Positions 1-9,993 of a stretch of 64,000 nucleotides of DNA are shown in pieces; within the stretch, counting starts at the first letter, position 1; each line of letters opens with the position of its first letter. Under the pieces are notes generated by a model that was not told the origin of the DNA, ran no database searches, and was given only the letters and a program-made list of their open reading frames with translations. The DNA comes from JANRIC01 sp033765345 (GTDB lineage Bacteria > Bacteroidota > Bacteroidia > Cytophagales > Microscillaceae), in contig JANRIC010000044.1 in NCBI GenBank assembly GCA_033765345.1, forward strand, positions 19,003 to 83,002, given 5' to 3'. Position numbers and translations under genes: made by a program.

Positions 1-626
1 GGAGGGTGTACAATGGCTTTTCCCCAATGCCATTTGGGCAAAAAGCTTTTATCCATAATTTTCCAGTTGTAGAGGATGCTTACGGGCACTAGCGGAATCT
101 GCTTCTCGATGGCTATTCGGAAAGCTCCATCTTTAAAATCATTGAGATAAGGAGCAGTACCCCTTATTCCGCCTTCGGGAAATACAATGACGCTTCTCCC
201 TTTATCAATGGCTTTCATCGACTCCGTGAATGCTTGATAGGAATGCTGTCGGCTATTGCGATCTACGGTAATATGCAATTTTTTAAACATTGGTCCGAAT
301 AAAGGCAGTTTGATCAGGGAAGATTTACCGATAAAAGTATGATCGCCTTTGGCAATAATGCCCATAATGATGATATCAAGCCAGGAGGTATGGTTGGAGC
401 AATAGACATAAGGTTGTTTTTTTATCGCCTTAAAGCGATATTCTACGTGGTAAGGCACCAAAATCCCTATAAAAAAGATACGTGCCCAAAACCGATTCAA
501 CCATGATGAATAAATATGCCACTCGTCACGCAAGGCAAAAAGGTGGAAAAAAGGTAAAAGGAAAATGAGTGGAATGGTAAAACACATAACTCCCCAGATT
601 CCATAAATTTTTCTGAGCGTCTTCAT
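1..626 (-). CDS. Lysophospholipid (1-acylglycerol-3-phosphate) acyltransferase, C-terminus cut by window edge
   Basis: The reverse strand is open from an ATG at 626 to the window edge, about 208 codons. The protein begins MKTLRKIYGIWG, with a hydrophobic stretch at about residues 10-30. It carries the PlsC acyltransferase block I NHTSWLD (the HxxxxD catalytic pair) and block III FPEGGIR. Proteins of this family transfer an acyl chain to lysophosphatidate at the inner membrane in phospholipid synthesis. The C-terminus lies outside the window, so total length is unknown. It is on the same strand as the VWA gene behind it but separated by about 180 bp. Family call is firm; the exact acceptor is not decided by sequence. 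Confidence 0.88.
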   Translation of the reverse strand, partial: MKTLRKIYGIWGVMCFTIPLIFLLPFFHLFALRDEWHIYSSWLNRFWARIFFIGILVPYHVEYRFKAIKKQPYVYCSNHTSWLDIIIMGIIAKGDHTFIGKSSLIKLPLFGPMFKKLHITVDRNSRQHSYQAFTESMKAIDKGRSVIVFPEGGIRGTAPYLNDFKDGAFRIAIEKQIPLVPVSILYNWKIMDKSFLPKWHWGKAIVHP

Positions 627-809
627 AAACTATTGATCGGCAACCTTATGGGTTTGGGTTTTAGAATGATTTATTTTTTTGAAAAGGCCATCCAAGCATC
701 AAAATCCAAAACCCAAGTTCCAACAAAAAAGAGCCAGTAGGTATTTCGGTTGCCAAGATAATCATTTAGCAAAAATTAAAGAAAATTTATTTAATACTTC
801 TGTTGTTGT

Positions 810-2018
810 TCAAACCTCTCCTTCAAACTTCTTCTTTTTATTTTTTAGGGCTTTCATGGCTTGTGTCAATCCATTGAGCGTAAGAGGGAACATACGATCT
901 CCGATAAACTCTTTGATGATATCTATGGAGGGCGTGTATTCCCAATATTGGGGCATGGTAGGGTTGAGCCATACCGAATATTTAAAGTGTTCTTTCATCC
1001 GATTGAGCCAAGTGATGCCTGCTTCTTCGTTGTAATGCTCTATACTGCCGTGTTTGGAGGTGATTTCATAAGGAGCCATTGTAGCATCACCCACAAAAAT
1101 GAGTTTATAATCTCCATTAAATTTATTGAGTAAATCCATAGTCGGGATGCGCTCCTCAAATCGGCGACGATTGTCTTTCCAGACATATTCATAGAGGCAG
1201 TTATGAAAATAATAATATTCCAGGTGTTTAAACTCGTACTTAGCCGCCGAAAAAAGCTGTTCGCAGAGGTGGATATAACTATCCATGGAACCGCCAATAT
1301 CCATCAAAAGCAGTACTTTGACGCGATTTTTGCGGGTAGGAATCATTTCTAACTCTAAAATACCGGCATTTTTACCAGTTTTCTGGATGGTACCATCGAT
1401 GTCGAGTTCGTTTGGAATACCTTCTCGGGTCAGAATTCTAAGTCTTTTGAGAGCCACCTTGATGTTGCGGGTATTGAGCTCTACGTCGTCTTTGAGATTT
1501 TGAAACCCTCTTTTTTCCCAGACCTTCACAGCCTTGCCTTGTCCGCCGTTTTTTTGCCCGATTCGCACCCCTTCGGGATTATACCCCATTGCCCCGAAAG
1601 GAGAAGTGCCCTGTGTACCAATCCAGGTATTGCCTCCTTCGTGGCGTTCCTTTTGTTGCTCGAGAAGTTCCTGAAGTCGCTCCATGAGTTTTTCCAAACC
1701 TCCCATGGCCTCGATCAGGGCTTTTTCTTCTTCTGTAAAATTACGATCTTCTAAGCCTTTTTTTAGCCATTCGGCAGGAATTTCAACCAGCTTTTCGACC
1801 GGAAGTCGGTCTATCCCCTGAAAATATCGCCCGAACAGTACATCAAAACGATCCAGATTTTGCTCATGTTTGACATAAACAGCGCGGCTTAGTGCATAAA
1901 ATTCCTCTACGCTGAATTCTATCACACGCTTATCCAGGGCTTCCAACAGCATCAGGTGCTCTTTGAGCGTAACAGGAATCCCGTGTTGTTTTAAAATCAG
2001 AAAAAAATCTAAAAACAT
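810..2018 (-). CDS. VWA-domain protein, CoxE-like
   Basis: 402 residues. The N-terminal two thirds is charged and helical. A von Willebrand A domain follows, with a MIDAS-type motif MDIGGSMD (Asp240, Ser244) where DxSxS is usual; the DxGxS variant is common in CoxE-type proteins. No signal peptide or membrane segment is seen, so it should be cytoplasmic. CoxE proteins act with a MoxR AAA ATPase (CoxD) in maturing or remodelling partner enzymes, classically the metal site of CO dehydrogenase. The MoxR gene lies 47 bp upstream on the same strand, so the two form one operon. The client is not shown by the local context; a Cox-type molybdenum hydroxylase operon lies at 37-41 kb. Confidence 0.85.
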   Translation of the reverse strand: MFLDFFLILKQHGIPVTLKEHLMLLEALDKRVIEFSVEEFYALSRAVYVKHEQNLDRFDVLFGRYFQGIDRLPVEKLVEIPAEWLKKGLEDRNFTEEEKALIEAMGGLEKLMERLQELLEQQKERHEGGNTWIGTQGTSPFGAMGYNPEGVRIGQKNGGQGKAVKVWEKRGFQNLKDDVELNTRNIKVALKRLRILTREGIPNELDIDGTIQKTGKNAGILELEMIPTRKNRVKVLLLMDIGGSMDSYIHLCEQLFSAAKYEFKHLEYYYFHNCLYEYVWKDNRRRFEERIPTMDLLNKFNGDYKLIFVGDATMAPYEITSKHGSIEHYNEEAGITWLNRMKEHFKYSVWLNPTMPQYWEYTPSIDIIKEFIGDRMFPLTLNGLTQAMKALKNKKKKFEGEV

Positions 2019-2065
2019 ATCTTCTTACTTGGGTTAATTTCAGGTCTAGGAATCAAAGCCGGGGA

Positions 2066-2899
2066 TTATCTCCCAAAACGGCGCATTCGCTCAAATAAGG
2101 CATAATCTTGCTCATTTTTGATCAGAGAACCCGCATAAGGAGGCATTTTAGTGACCAGATCAGTGTCATCCAACTCCTTGGGGTCAATCTGACCGTATTT
2201 TAGCAGTTTGATCCAGTCAATCAGCTCACTGGTAGAGGGTTTTTTCTTCAGCCCTTTGACTTCCCGGATTTTATAAAAAACCTTCATAGCACTATCCATC
2301 AGGTCTTCGGCCAGATTGGGATAATGTACCTGGATGATTTCTTGCATGGTAGCAGGCTCTGGAAAGCTGATGTAATAAAAAAAACATCTTCTTAGGAAAG
2401 CGTCGGGCAGCTCCTTTTCATTGTTAGAGGTAATAATTACGATGGGTCTTTTTTGAGCCTGGATGGTCTTTTGTAGTTCATAGACATAAAATTCCATACG
2501 ATCCAACTCCAATAAAAGGTCATTGGGAAACTCAATATCTGCCTTATCAATCTCATCAATCAACAATACGGCTTGTTCTTCGGCTTCAAAAGCCTCCCAA
2601 AGTTTGCCTTTTTTGATATAATGTGCGATGTCGTTTACCTTTTGGTCTCCAAGCTGTGAATCTCGCAGTCGAGAGACAGCATCATATTCATACAATCCCT
2701 GTTGGGCGATGGTCGTAGATTTGATATGCCAGGTGATCAGATTTTTTTGGAGTGCTTTGGCAATCTCAAAAGCCAGGACGGTTTTACCGGTTCCCGGCTC
2801 ACCTTTGACCAGAAGGGGCTTCTCAAGTTGGATAGCGGCATTGACAGCCACGCTCAATTCACGGGTGGCGATATAGTTTTCGGTTCCTTGAAAATTCAT
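2066..2899 (-). CDS. MoxR-family AAA+ ATPase, CoxD-like
   Basis: 277 residues from the ATG at 2899. The frame is open further upstream, but family proteins begin at the MNFQGTENY segment, and the extra 45 residues look like untranslated sequence. Walker A is GEPGTGKT (residues 33-40) and Walker B AVLLIDE (110-116). A later ITSNNEKELPDAFLRRCFF stretch is the sensor 1 and arginine-finger region. MoxR ATPases act as chaperones that insert cofactors or remodel partners together with VWA proteins. The VWA partner is the next gene. Close relatives are annotated as CoxD-type ATPases. Confidence 0.9.
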   Translation of the reverse strand: MNFQGTENYIATRELSVAVNAAIQLEKPLLVKGEPGTGKTVLAFEIAKALQKNLITWHIKSTTIAQQGLYEYDAVSRLRDSQLGDQKVNDIAHYIKKGKLWEAFEAEEQAVLLIDEIDKADIEFPNDLLLELDRMEFYVYELQKTIQAQKRPIVIITSNNEKELPDAFLRRCFFYYISFPEPATMQEIIQVHYPNLAEDLMDSAMKVFYKIREVKGLKKKPSTSELIDWIKLLKYGQIDPKELDDTDLVTKMPPYAGSLIKNEQDYALFERMRRFGR

Positions 2900-2979
2900 A
2901 AAAAAGTCAAAATAGAGTGAATAGAATCTTTGAAAATGAGCAAGCCCCTTAAGAAACTCTGCAAGCCTACTATCTAGGG

Positions 2980-2987
2980 CAAAGGTA
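2980..2987 (-). promoter_or_regulatory. Candidate -7 box for moxR-VWA operon
   Basis: CAAAGGTA on the plus strand reads TACCTTTG on the minus strand, a full match to the Bacteroidota -7 consensus TAnnTTTG. It lies about 80 bp upstream of the MoxR ATG. No convincing -33 TTTG was found at the usual 19-20 nt spacing, so this is sequence-match evidence only. Confidence 0.4.
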
Positions 2988-3115
2988 TACAAAAATTTTG
3001 ATTTTTGAGGGATGATTTTGAGACGGAGTTTCAAAAAAGAATCTGATTGTCAATCTTGCATGAGTTAGGTTGACCCTCAAAGTAGTTCTGTATGCCCCGG
3101 CAAAAATTGTAATTT

Positions 3116-3123
3116 TACGTTTG
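3116..3123 (+). promoter_or_regulatory. Candidate -7 box for hybrid kinase gene
   Basis: TACGTTTG is a full match to TAnnTTTG, 24 bp upstream of the kinase ATG at 3148. The -33 element is not clear. It is divergent from the candidate box of the MoxR operon at 2980, so the two promoters share this intergenic region. Confidence 0.45.
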
Positions 3124-3147
3124 CCATAAGAGTTTAAATTCAACAAA

Positions 3148-6100
3148 ATGCATTTGAAGTCAAATCCCAAGAAGCAATTAACCAGGATATACGTGGTGAT
3201 GCTGAGTTTGATTGCTATTTTTAGTGTACTAAGTGAAATTATTATTTTTAAGCTTTCGGAAGCTCGGAAAAACGAAGCCCATCTCATTAATTTGTCTGGT
3301 CGCCAGCGTATGCTTAGTCAGAAAATCTGCAAGAATGTTCTCAGATATGAGCTTCATTCTGGTCAGTCAGGAACGCTTAAAAGTGTACTTATCCAAGAGC
3401 TTAACAGAGACTTATCCCAATGGGAGCAAGTACAAACCGATTTAATCCATCGTAATCCGAAGGCACAAATGGAAGGTGTAAATCCGGAGAAAATCCAAAA
3501 GATGCTTCTGGAAGCCCACAAAAACCTTCTTGAGATAAAAAAACTTGTCAGCGAGTTTTTGTTAGCACCCCCAGGGAATAGTGGGGCAATCAGAGAAGTG
3601 ATTTTACAAAAAGCCGTCATATTTCTTAGGCTTTCTGATCAGATTACGGGTGCTTACGCCGAGGAGGCTCTCCACTATGAGAATTATACCGAAAGGATAC
3701 AGATTATCAGTAGCCTTGTGGTTATATTCAGTCTGATGTGTATTGCTTTATTTATTTTTCGCCCTTCCATTAAACTGATCAACGGGTATTTCACTTCCCT
3801 TGAAAAGAGCGAGCGAAATTATCAATTATTATATGATAATTCGCAGGACTTGATTTGTCTTCATCACCCGGATACTTCTTTTGTTTTTGTGTCCAAAGCT
3901 TCGGATAAGATACTGGGTTATCAACCCGAAGAATTGACAGAAAAATCATTTATATCGCTGATACACGAAGATTATCAAAGAAAGATAGAAGAAATATTAC
4001 TTCAAAAAAATCAAAATACCTCAGTCAAGTATAAAATTAGGCGGAAGGATGGGAAATATATTTTATTAGAAAGCCATTTTAGTTTTATTACAGATGCAGA
4101 CAAAAAAATTAAGAATATCCAATCATCCAGCCGTGATATTACCCAACAAGAAACTATTAAAGAAGCCTTTCTTGAAAGCGTAGATAAATACCGGGGGCTG
4201 GTTGAAAACGCAAGGGATTTTATTTATGAGGTAGATGTCAAAGGATATTTTACGTTTATTAATCCCGCATTTACACTGATGACAGGGTATTCTTTTGAAG
4301 AAGCTAGCCAAAAACAATACTGGGAGCTTGTCAAAGAATCTGAAAGAGAGCGTATAGTCCGATTTTATGAAAATACAGCCCGAAGAGGACAATTAACCAG
4401 CTATCTGGAGTTTAGTGTTTTGACCAAAAAAGGAAATGAAATTCACGTGGGGCAAAATGCTATTTATATCTATGAAAAGGGGCGTCTTAAATTGATCAGA
4501 GTGATTGCCAGGGACATGACCCGCGTTAAAGAAGCAGAAGGACGACTTTCAGTAGCCCTCGAGCAGCAAAAAATCATCAATGATATTCTGGATACCTTCA
4601 ATAATACTGCTTCCCTTCAAGAGAAAATAATAACGGCACTCAAGCTCATCGGGCAATATTGTGGGGTGCAATCCGCCCGGGTAGTAGCAGATGCTCAAGC
4701 CCAAGACAGCTTTATATTGAATCATACCTGGAACTATGAAAAAACAAACCCTCTCAATCAAGTTGTGGATCAGTTCATAGAATTCCAACATCATCCAGTT
4801 TTCCAGAATGCTATGAAAGATCGTAGAGTCTTTATCTGCGAAAAAGTACAAGACCTGGACCCTGAATTACGGTCTAACTTCAAAACTCGCCAAATAAAAG
4901 CCATATTGGCTGCACCTATTTATATACAGGATGAAATCCGTGCATACGTCAGTCTGGAGTCTTCCCAAGAGCGATTCTGGACACGCAAGGAAATCAAACT
5001 CCTGGAAGCGTTTGCCCATATTTTACCAGGTATTTTTGAGCGTGAGCAATATCTGCGGCAGATCAACACCAATCAAAAGATGCTCCAAGAAACACAGAGA
5101 TTGGCCAATCTGGGTAGCTGGGAGATTGACCCCCTCAGTCAGTATTGCACCTGGTCTGAGGAAACCTATCGTATTTTGGATGTGCCTACTGATACCTCCC
5201 CGATTGACTTGGAGCAGTTCATCCGGCTGCTGCACACGCAAGATCAAGAATTATTGCGTAATCGTGTCCAGAGCCTGATCAAATACCACGTTGCTTTTGA
5301 AATCAATATCAGGGTGAGAGGTGCAAATCAAATCTTTCGCCATGCCATTATAAAGGCCGAACCCGTGGTTGAGCAAGGTAAACTACTCAAAATCCGAGGC
5401 AGCCTTCAGGACATCACCCACCTGAAGAATGCTCAGGAGAAGTTTGAGAAACTTTTCGAGCATTCTGCCGAAGCCAATATTCTGATTCGCCATAACAAGG
5501 TGGTAAACTGTAATCAGGCCTGCGTTCAATTGTTTGGATTTAAAAGAAAAGGAGAAATCATTGGGCTTGATTTTGTCAAGGATTTATCGGCGATGTACCA
5601 ACAAAACGAAAAGCTATCCGAAGAAGAAGATGTTAGGCATACCCATATTTTATATGAAACTGGCAGGCACCGCTTTGAATGGCTTTGCCGAAAAGCAAAC
5701 GGAGATATTTTCACAGGAGAAGCTTCCACTACATTTTTAAACCTGGATAACCTGCCCACTACCCTATTGGTATTGAGAGACCTGACAGAAAGAAAGCTGT
5801 ATGAAGAAAAATTAAAAAATTCAGAATATAAAATCAAAGCCCTCTTTAATAGTACACAAGAAGCCTATTTACTTATCAACAAAAAACTTGAAATCACTGC
5901 CTGCAATGATTTAGCCAAAGAATATGCTTACAGTATTTGGCAATTACGCATCCATGACGGATGGAATATTGCCAAAATGGCAAGTCATAAGGCCTACAAA
6001 AAATTTATCCGAAACTTTGAACAGGTACTCCGGGGAGATACCATTATTTTTGAAAAGAAGATACAGTTAAATGCAAATTACCACTCCTGGTATGAGATTA

Positions 6101-8145
6101 AGTATTTGCCTGTTTTGGATGAAGAAGGAGGTATTTTTGCTGTTTCTATGATTGCCATTGATATTACAGAGCGCAAAAATGCTGAAGAAAAAATGATGCA
6201 ACTTACCCAGGCAATGGAGCTTGCCCAGGACGGTTTTGCGATCCTGGATGATAAATTTCAGTACAGCTATCTCAATAAAGCACAGTTGGTATTATTTGGA
6301 TACCAATTATCCGAAGAAATTATTGGCAAACCCTGGGATTTGGTCTACGATGAGGCTGAAAAAAAACGCTTTCAAGAAGAAATACAACCGCACCTAAATA
6401 AATATGGGAAATGGAAAGGGGAAATTCAAGCAATCGATAAACAAGGGTGTATACTCACGCAAGACTTGACTATGACCAAACTCCCCAATGACTCTATCGT
6501 GTGCATCTTCAGAGACAATACCCTGCGTAAGCGAAATGAGGCTATTTTGATCAAAGCCAAAGAAAAAGCTGAAGAAGCAACCCAAGCCAAAAGTCGTTTT
6601 CTCTCTACAATGAGCCACGAAATTCGAACCCCTATGAATGCCGTTATCGGAATGTCTCATCTACTCATGCAGACCAATCCGCGCCCAGAACAAATTCAAT
6701 GGCTAAAAACACTGCGGTTCTCAGCCGAAAATCTCCTGTCGCTGATCAATGATATTCTTGATTTTAGCAAAATTGAATCTGGTAAAATTGTATTGGAGCA
6801 AAATGACCTGAATCTCTATGAAATCATCCACAGCATCAAAAACGCCCTCGATTTTAAGGCAACTGAAAAAGGCATTCAAATAGAAATGCTGTATGATCCT
6901 GAGATTCCTAAGGTACTCATCGGAGATGCGCTCAGAATTTCGCAAATCCTGAATAATTTGGTCAGCAATGCCGTCAAATTTACCCATAAAGGTGGTGTCA
7001 CCATTGTACTCAAGCTGAGTGGGCTAAAAGACAACCATGCCACGATCAAATTTGAAGTAAAAGACACCGGAATCGGTATTCCTAAAGATAAAATCCGACA
7101 AATTTTTGAAGACTTCACCCAAGCCTCCTCGGATACTACCCGCAAATATGGAGGAACAGGGCTGGGTCTGAGTATTACCCGCAAGCTGCTGAATCTGATG
7201 GGCAGTAGAATCCAGGTAAAAAGTGAAGAAGGTAAAGGATCAACATTCTACTTTATGATGAACTTCCTTATCAGTGATAATCAAAACTTTGAAATAGACT
7301 ACCTCCAGAATGACACCTCTGGAAAACAACCCGACCTTTCAGGGCTGCAAATCCTGATGGTAGAAGATAATGAAGTCAATCAATTTGTAGCCGGGCAGTT
7401 TTTGGAACCCTGGAATGCTCGCTTTGATTTTGCCGATAACGGGCGGATTGCCCTTGAGAAAATTCAGGAAAAACACTATGACATTGTGCTGATGGATCTA
7501 GAAATGCCCGAAATGGATGGCTATCAAGCCAGTAGAGCTATTCGAAATCTTGAAAATCCTTACTTCAAACAAATCCCCATCATCGCACTCACTGCCTCTA
7601 CCCTGAATGATGTAAAGGAAAAGGTCATCGCAGCCGGCATGAATGATTTTATCACGAAACCTTTTAACCCCACACATCTCTACGAAACCGTCCATAAGTT
7701 CACCCGGAGTAATAAAATCAAACCGATACTACCTGTCAGTACACCAACACCCCTAAAAACTCAGGTAGAAGTTCAGACAGGCTCTCTGGTAAATTTTGAA
7801 AAACTTTTTCAAATGACCCAGGGCAACTCCAGCTTTATGCACAGATACGTAGAAATAGCCCGGACTTCTTTTCAGGAATTTAATGAAAACATCAAAAAAG
7901 CCCTGAAAAATAAAGATATACCACTTTTTAGACAAGTAAAGCATAAATTCAAGCCTACCTTTGAGCTGATGGAAATTGAAGTGCTCAAACACCTGCTAGT
8001 TGAGATCGAGGAATACCTCAATCAAGTCCAGCCTGACCAGCTTACCCGCAAGGGAATCTCTCGCAGACTAGATGCATTGTGCTTTGATATTATCCGCGAG
8101 ATGGAAACCAAAAGAGACTTACTCACCAAACCACTGGAAAATTAA
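3148..8145 (+). CDS. Membrane hybrid sensor histidine kinase (PilJ-like sensor, 6 PAS, GAF, HisKA, HATPase, REC, Hpt)
   Basis: 1665 residues. Transmembrane helices lie at about 13-34 and 187-206 and flank a periplasmic domain that starts LSGRQRMLSQKI, typical of type IV pili methyl-accepting (PilJ-type) sensors. Cytoplasmic parts in order: PAS at about 225-340 and 347-460, GAF 491-635, PAS 648-765, 764-885, 894-1010 and 1016-1130, DHp with SHEIRTP (His1157), catalytic ATPase domain with N box near 1259, DTGIGIP near 1305 and GGTGLGLS near 1333, receiver 1398-1520 (Asp1450), and a C-terminal Hpt domain with KHKFKP (His1599). One chain therefore carries a whole His-Asp-His relay. The output regulator is not adjacent. 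Domain borders are estimates. Confidence 0.93.
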   Translation: MHLKSNPKKQLTRIYVVMLSLIAIFSVLSEIIIFKLSEARKNEAHLINLSGRQRMLSQKICKNVLRYELHSGQSGTLKSVLIQELNRDLSQWEQVQTDLIHRNPKAQMEGVNPEKIQKMLLEAHKNLLEIKKLVSEFLLAPPGNSGAIREVILQKAVIFLRLSDQITGAYAEEALHYENYTERIQIISSLVVIFSLMCIALFIFRPSIKLINGYFTSLEKSERNYQLLYDNSQDLICLHHPDTSFVFVSKASDKILGYQPEELTEKSFISLIHEDYQRKIEEILLQKNQNTSVKYKIRRKDGKYILLESHFSFITDADKKIKNIQSSSRDITQQETIKEAFLESVDKYRGLVENARDFIYEVDVKGYFTFINPAFTLMTGYSFEEASQKQYWELVKESERERIVRFYENTARRGQLTSYLEFSVLTKKGNEIHVGQNAIYIYEKGRLKLIRVIARDMTRVKEAEGRLSVALEQQKIINDILDTFNNTASLQEKIITALKLIGQYCGVQSARVVADAQAQDSFILNHTWNYEKTNPLNQVVDQFIEFQHHPVFQNAMKDRRVFICEKVQDLDPELRSNFKTRQIKAILAAPIYIQDEIRAYVSLESSQERFWTRKEIKLLEAFAHILPGIFEREQYLRQINTNQKMLQETQRLANLGSWEIDPLSQYCTWSEETYRILDVPTDTSPIDLEQFIRLLHTQDQELLRNRVQSLIKYHVAFEINIRVRGANQIFRHAIIKAEPVVEQGKLLKIRGSLQDITHLKNAQEKFEKLFEHSAEANILIRHNKVVNCNQACVQLFGFKRKGEIIGLDFVKDLSAMYQQNEKLSEEEDVRHTHILYETGRHRFEWLCRKANGDIFTGEASTTFLNLDNLPTTLLVLRDLTERKLYEEKLKNSEYKIKALFNSTQEAYLLINKKLEITACNDLAKEYAYSIWQLRIHDGWNIAKMASHKAYKKFIRNFEQVLRGDTIIFEKKIQLNANYHSWYEIKYLPVLDEEGGIFAVSMIAIDITERKNAEEKMMQLTQAMELAQDGFAILDDKFQYSYLNKAQLVLFGYQLSEEIIGKPWDLVYDEAEKKRFQEEIQPHLNKYGKWKGEIQAIDKQGCILTQDLTMTKLPNDSIVCIFRDNTLRKRNEAILIKAKEKAEEATQAKSRFLSTMSHEIRTPMNAVIGMSHLLMQTNPRPEQIQWLKTLRFSAENLLSLINDILDFSKIESGKIVLEQNDLNLYEIIHSIKNALDFKATEKGIQIEMLYDPEIPKVLIGDALRISQILNNLVSNAVKFTHKGGVTIVLKLSGLKDNHATIKFEVKDTGIGIPKDKIRQIFEDFTQASSDTTRKYGGTGLGLSITRKLLNLMGSRIQVKSEEGKGSTFYFMMNFLISDNQNFEIDYLQNDTSGKQPDLSGLQILMVEDNEVNQFVAGQFLEPWNARFDFADNGRIALEKIQEKHYDIVLMDLEMPEMDGYQASRAIRNLENPYFKQIPIIALTASTLNDVKEKVIAAGMNDFITKPFNPTHLYETVHKFTRSNKIKPILPVSTPTPLKTQVEVQTGSLVNFEKLFQMTQGNSSFMHRYVEIARTSFQEFNENIKKALKNKDIPLFRQVKHKFKPTFELMEIEVLKHLLVEIEEYLNQVQPDQLTRKGISRRLDALCFDIIREMETKRDLLTKPLEN

Positions 8146-8317
8146 AATTTTAAACAAAATATAATTTTCGGGCATAGCTACATCCCTGAGTTTGTTTGAA
8201 AAACCCTTTTCGGCAAATTTTTATCGAATTATCAAGGACTTTTTTCAAATTAGCTGAAAATTGACACGAAAATTTCTATAATTGTATACCGAATTCATTA
8301 TTATCACCTATTAAATT

Positions 8318-9928
8318 ATGAAAAAATACAGTGATCCGATACCCCAATACCTGGGAGTACACAATACTTTTTTACAACTTGTAGCCGGAGTGTTTTTATT
8401 ATTCCTGGTTTCTTGTGGCGGTGGAGGCGGCATTTCCTCCCAGCACGTTCAAGTTCCCAAAGATGTGGCTTTTGTCGTCAGTATGGATTTTAATAAGTTA
8501 ACTTCCAAAGCCCAAAACTGGCAGGACGTATTAGACCAGGATTTGTTGGATAACTTCCAAATTAATGCCCGAGAAGCCCAGGCGGTACTCAAAAAAATAC
8601 TCCAGGCAGGCATTGATTATCAACAAAAAGCCTATCTGTTCGGCTCCTTGTCCAAAGAAGAAAATGATGATATTCTTGGCTTTTCTTTCCTGCTTTCCGA
8701 TCCAGGAAAATTTGAAAAAGCCATGACTGAAAGTAAAAAAAAGCCTGAGATAAAAAAACTCGGTGAGCTTAAATACATCATCGGCAATGAAAATATCATC
8801 GGCTGGAAAGGAAAAACTGCACTTTTCCTGGGTCTGGAACAAGATATGCCGGAAGCTCAACTGCTAGAAAAATTTAATAAGATTTTTAATACCGAAGCTG
8901 CTAATTCATTGTCTACCAGCAGCCGTGAATTCACACAAATTGATGGGGCAGGCTATGATTTTGCCTTTTGGGTAGATCAACAAAAAATCAATGCGCTCAA
9001 CCCTGAAATGGAATACCTCGAGGAAGAATCTCCAGTATTTAGCCAATTGAGTAAAATGAATCTATTTACGACCGGTGGTCTGAGCTTTGAAAAAGGAAAT
9101 ATGAGCATACAAATATCTTCTCATCTTGACAAAAACCTAAGCCAACAATACGAGACCTTGCTCAAAAATGGAATTAATGACAAAACGATCAAAAATATCC
9201 CTATTGACACCCCAAGCCTGATGCTGGGCTTCAGCTTAAATATGAAAACACTCTATGATCTCTTCAAAAACGAATCTTATATACGCGAGGGAGACGAAGA
9301 GTTCAACAAAGAATTTGGATTGAGCATGCGAGAAGTATTCGAGATTTTTGACGGAGATTGTTTATTGATTACCCAGGATATAAAAACACAAACCCTTATT
9401 CAGAATCCTGAGCCTGAGTTTGTGCTTTCTTTGGGAATTGCCAATAAAAAAAATCTGGACAAAATTCTGAGCGAATACGTCAAACAAAACAACCTGGATC
9501 AAAGACCTGACTTTTATATCATGAAAGGATTGCCCAATCCGATTTATCTTTTTGAAAATAATAAGACACTTTACATGACCATGAGCGAAAAATACAAAAA
9601 TGACATTTTAAAAGACAAAGGATCTATGGGAAGTAAATTTGCTCAGATAGCCTCTGACAAAAGTGTCTTGTTATTCTTAAATATCAAAGACCTCATGAAA
9701 CAGATACCCTCTGCACTGACAGAAGGTTCTTCTGAATTGGTCTTTTTCAGAGAGGCAATAGCTCCACAATTAGAAGACGTTGTGATGGATTCGTCTCCGG
9801 TAAAAAATCATATTGCAAACAGCAAAGTGGTTTTCAATTTTGTAGACAAAAACCAAAACGCTTTGATGATATTGGCAAATATTTTTAAGAAGATGAGTAA
9901 AGAAAATAAAGAATTGAGCTTAAAATAA
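8318..9928 (+). CDS. DUF4836-family lipoprotein
   Basis: 536 residues. A hydrophobic segment ends in the lipobox LVSC, giving a predicted lipidated Cys33 followed by a Gly run and then HVQVPKDVAFVVSMD. That start is characteristic of the Bacteroidota DUF4836 family, whose function is unknown. The lipobox implies anchoring at the inner or outer membrane facing the periplasm. The gene is followed by a strong hairpin shared with the convergent response regulator gene. It lies 172 bp behind the large hybrid kinase on the same strand, so co-transcription is possible but not shown. Confidence 0.82.
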   Translation: MKKYSDPIPQYLGVHNTFLQLVAGVFLLFLVSCGGGGGISSQHVQVPKDVAFVVSMDFNKLTSKAQNWQDVLDQDLLDNFQINAREAQAVLKKILQAGIDYQQKAYLFGSLSKEENDDILGFSFLLSDPGKFEKAMTESKKKPEIKKLGELKYIIGNENIIGWKGKTALFLGLEQDMPEAQLLEKFNKIFNTEAANSLSTSSREFTQIDGAGYDFAFWVDQQKINALNPEMEYLEEESPVFSQLSKMNLFTTGGLSFEKGNMSIQISSHLDKNLSQQYETLLKNGINDKTIKNIPIDTPSLMLGFSLNMKTLYDLFKNESYIREGDEEFNKEFGLSMREVFEIFDGDCLLITQDIKTQTLIQNPEPEFVLSLGIANKKNLDKILSEYVKQNNLDQRPDFYIMKGLPNPIYLFENNKTLYMTMSEKYKNDILKDKGSMGSKFAQIASDKSVLLFLNIKDLMKQIPSALTEGSSELVFFREAIAPQLEDVVMDSSPVKNHIANSKVVFNFVDKNQNALMILANIFKKMSKENKELSLK

Positions 9929-9952
9929 AGGAATACTACATATCTCATTCAC

Positions 9953-9984
9953 AAAAGTGAGTCTTCAAGAGGCTCACTTTTTTA
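9953..9984. terminator. Bidirectional intrinsic terminator
   Basis: AAAGTGAG (9954-9961) pairs with CTCACTTT (9973-9980), with U-rich or A-rich flanks on both sides. It lies between the convergent genes ending at 9928 (+) and 9994 (-), so it can serve both. Confidence 0.75.
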
Positions 9985-9993
9985 GTTCATCTG

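Noticed and set aside
679..1035. 118-codon plus-strand frame near the left end
   Set aside because: It overlaps the 3' end of the VWA gene, has no family features and runs antisense to a gene with clear motifs.
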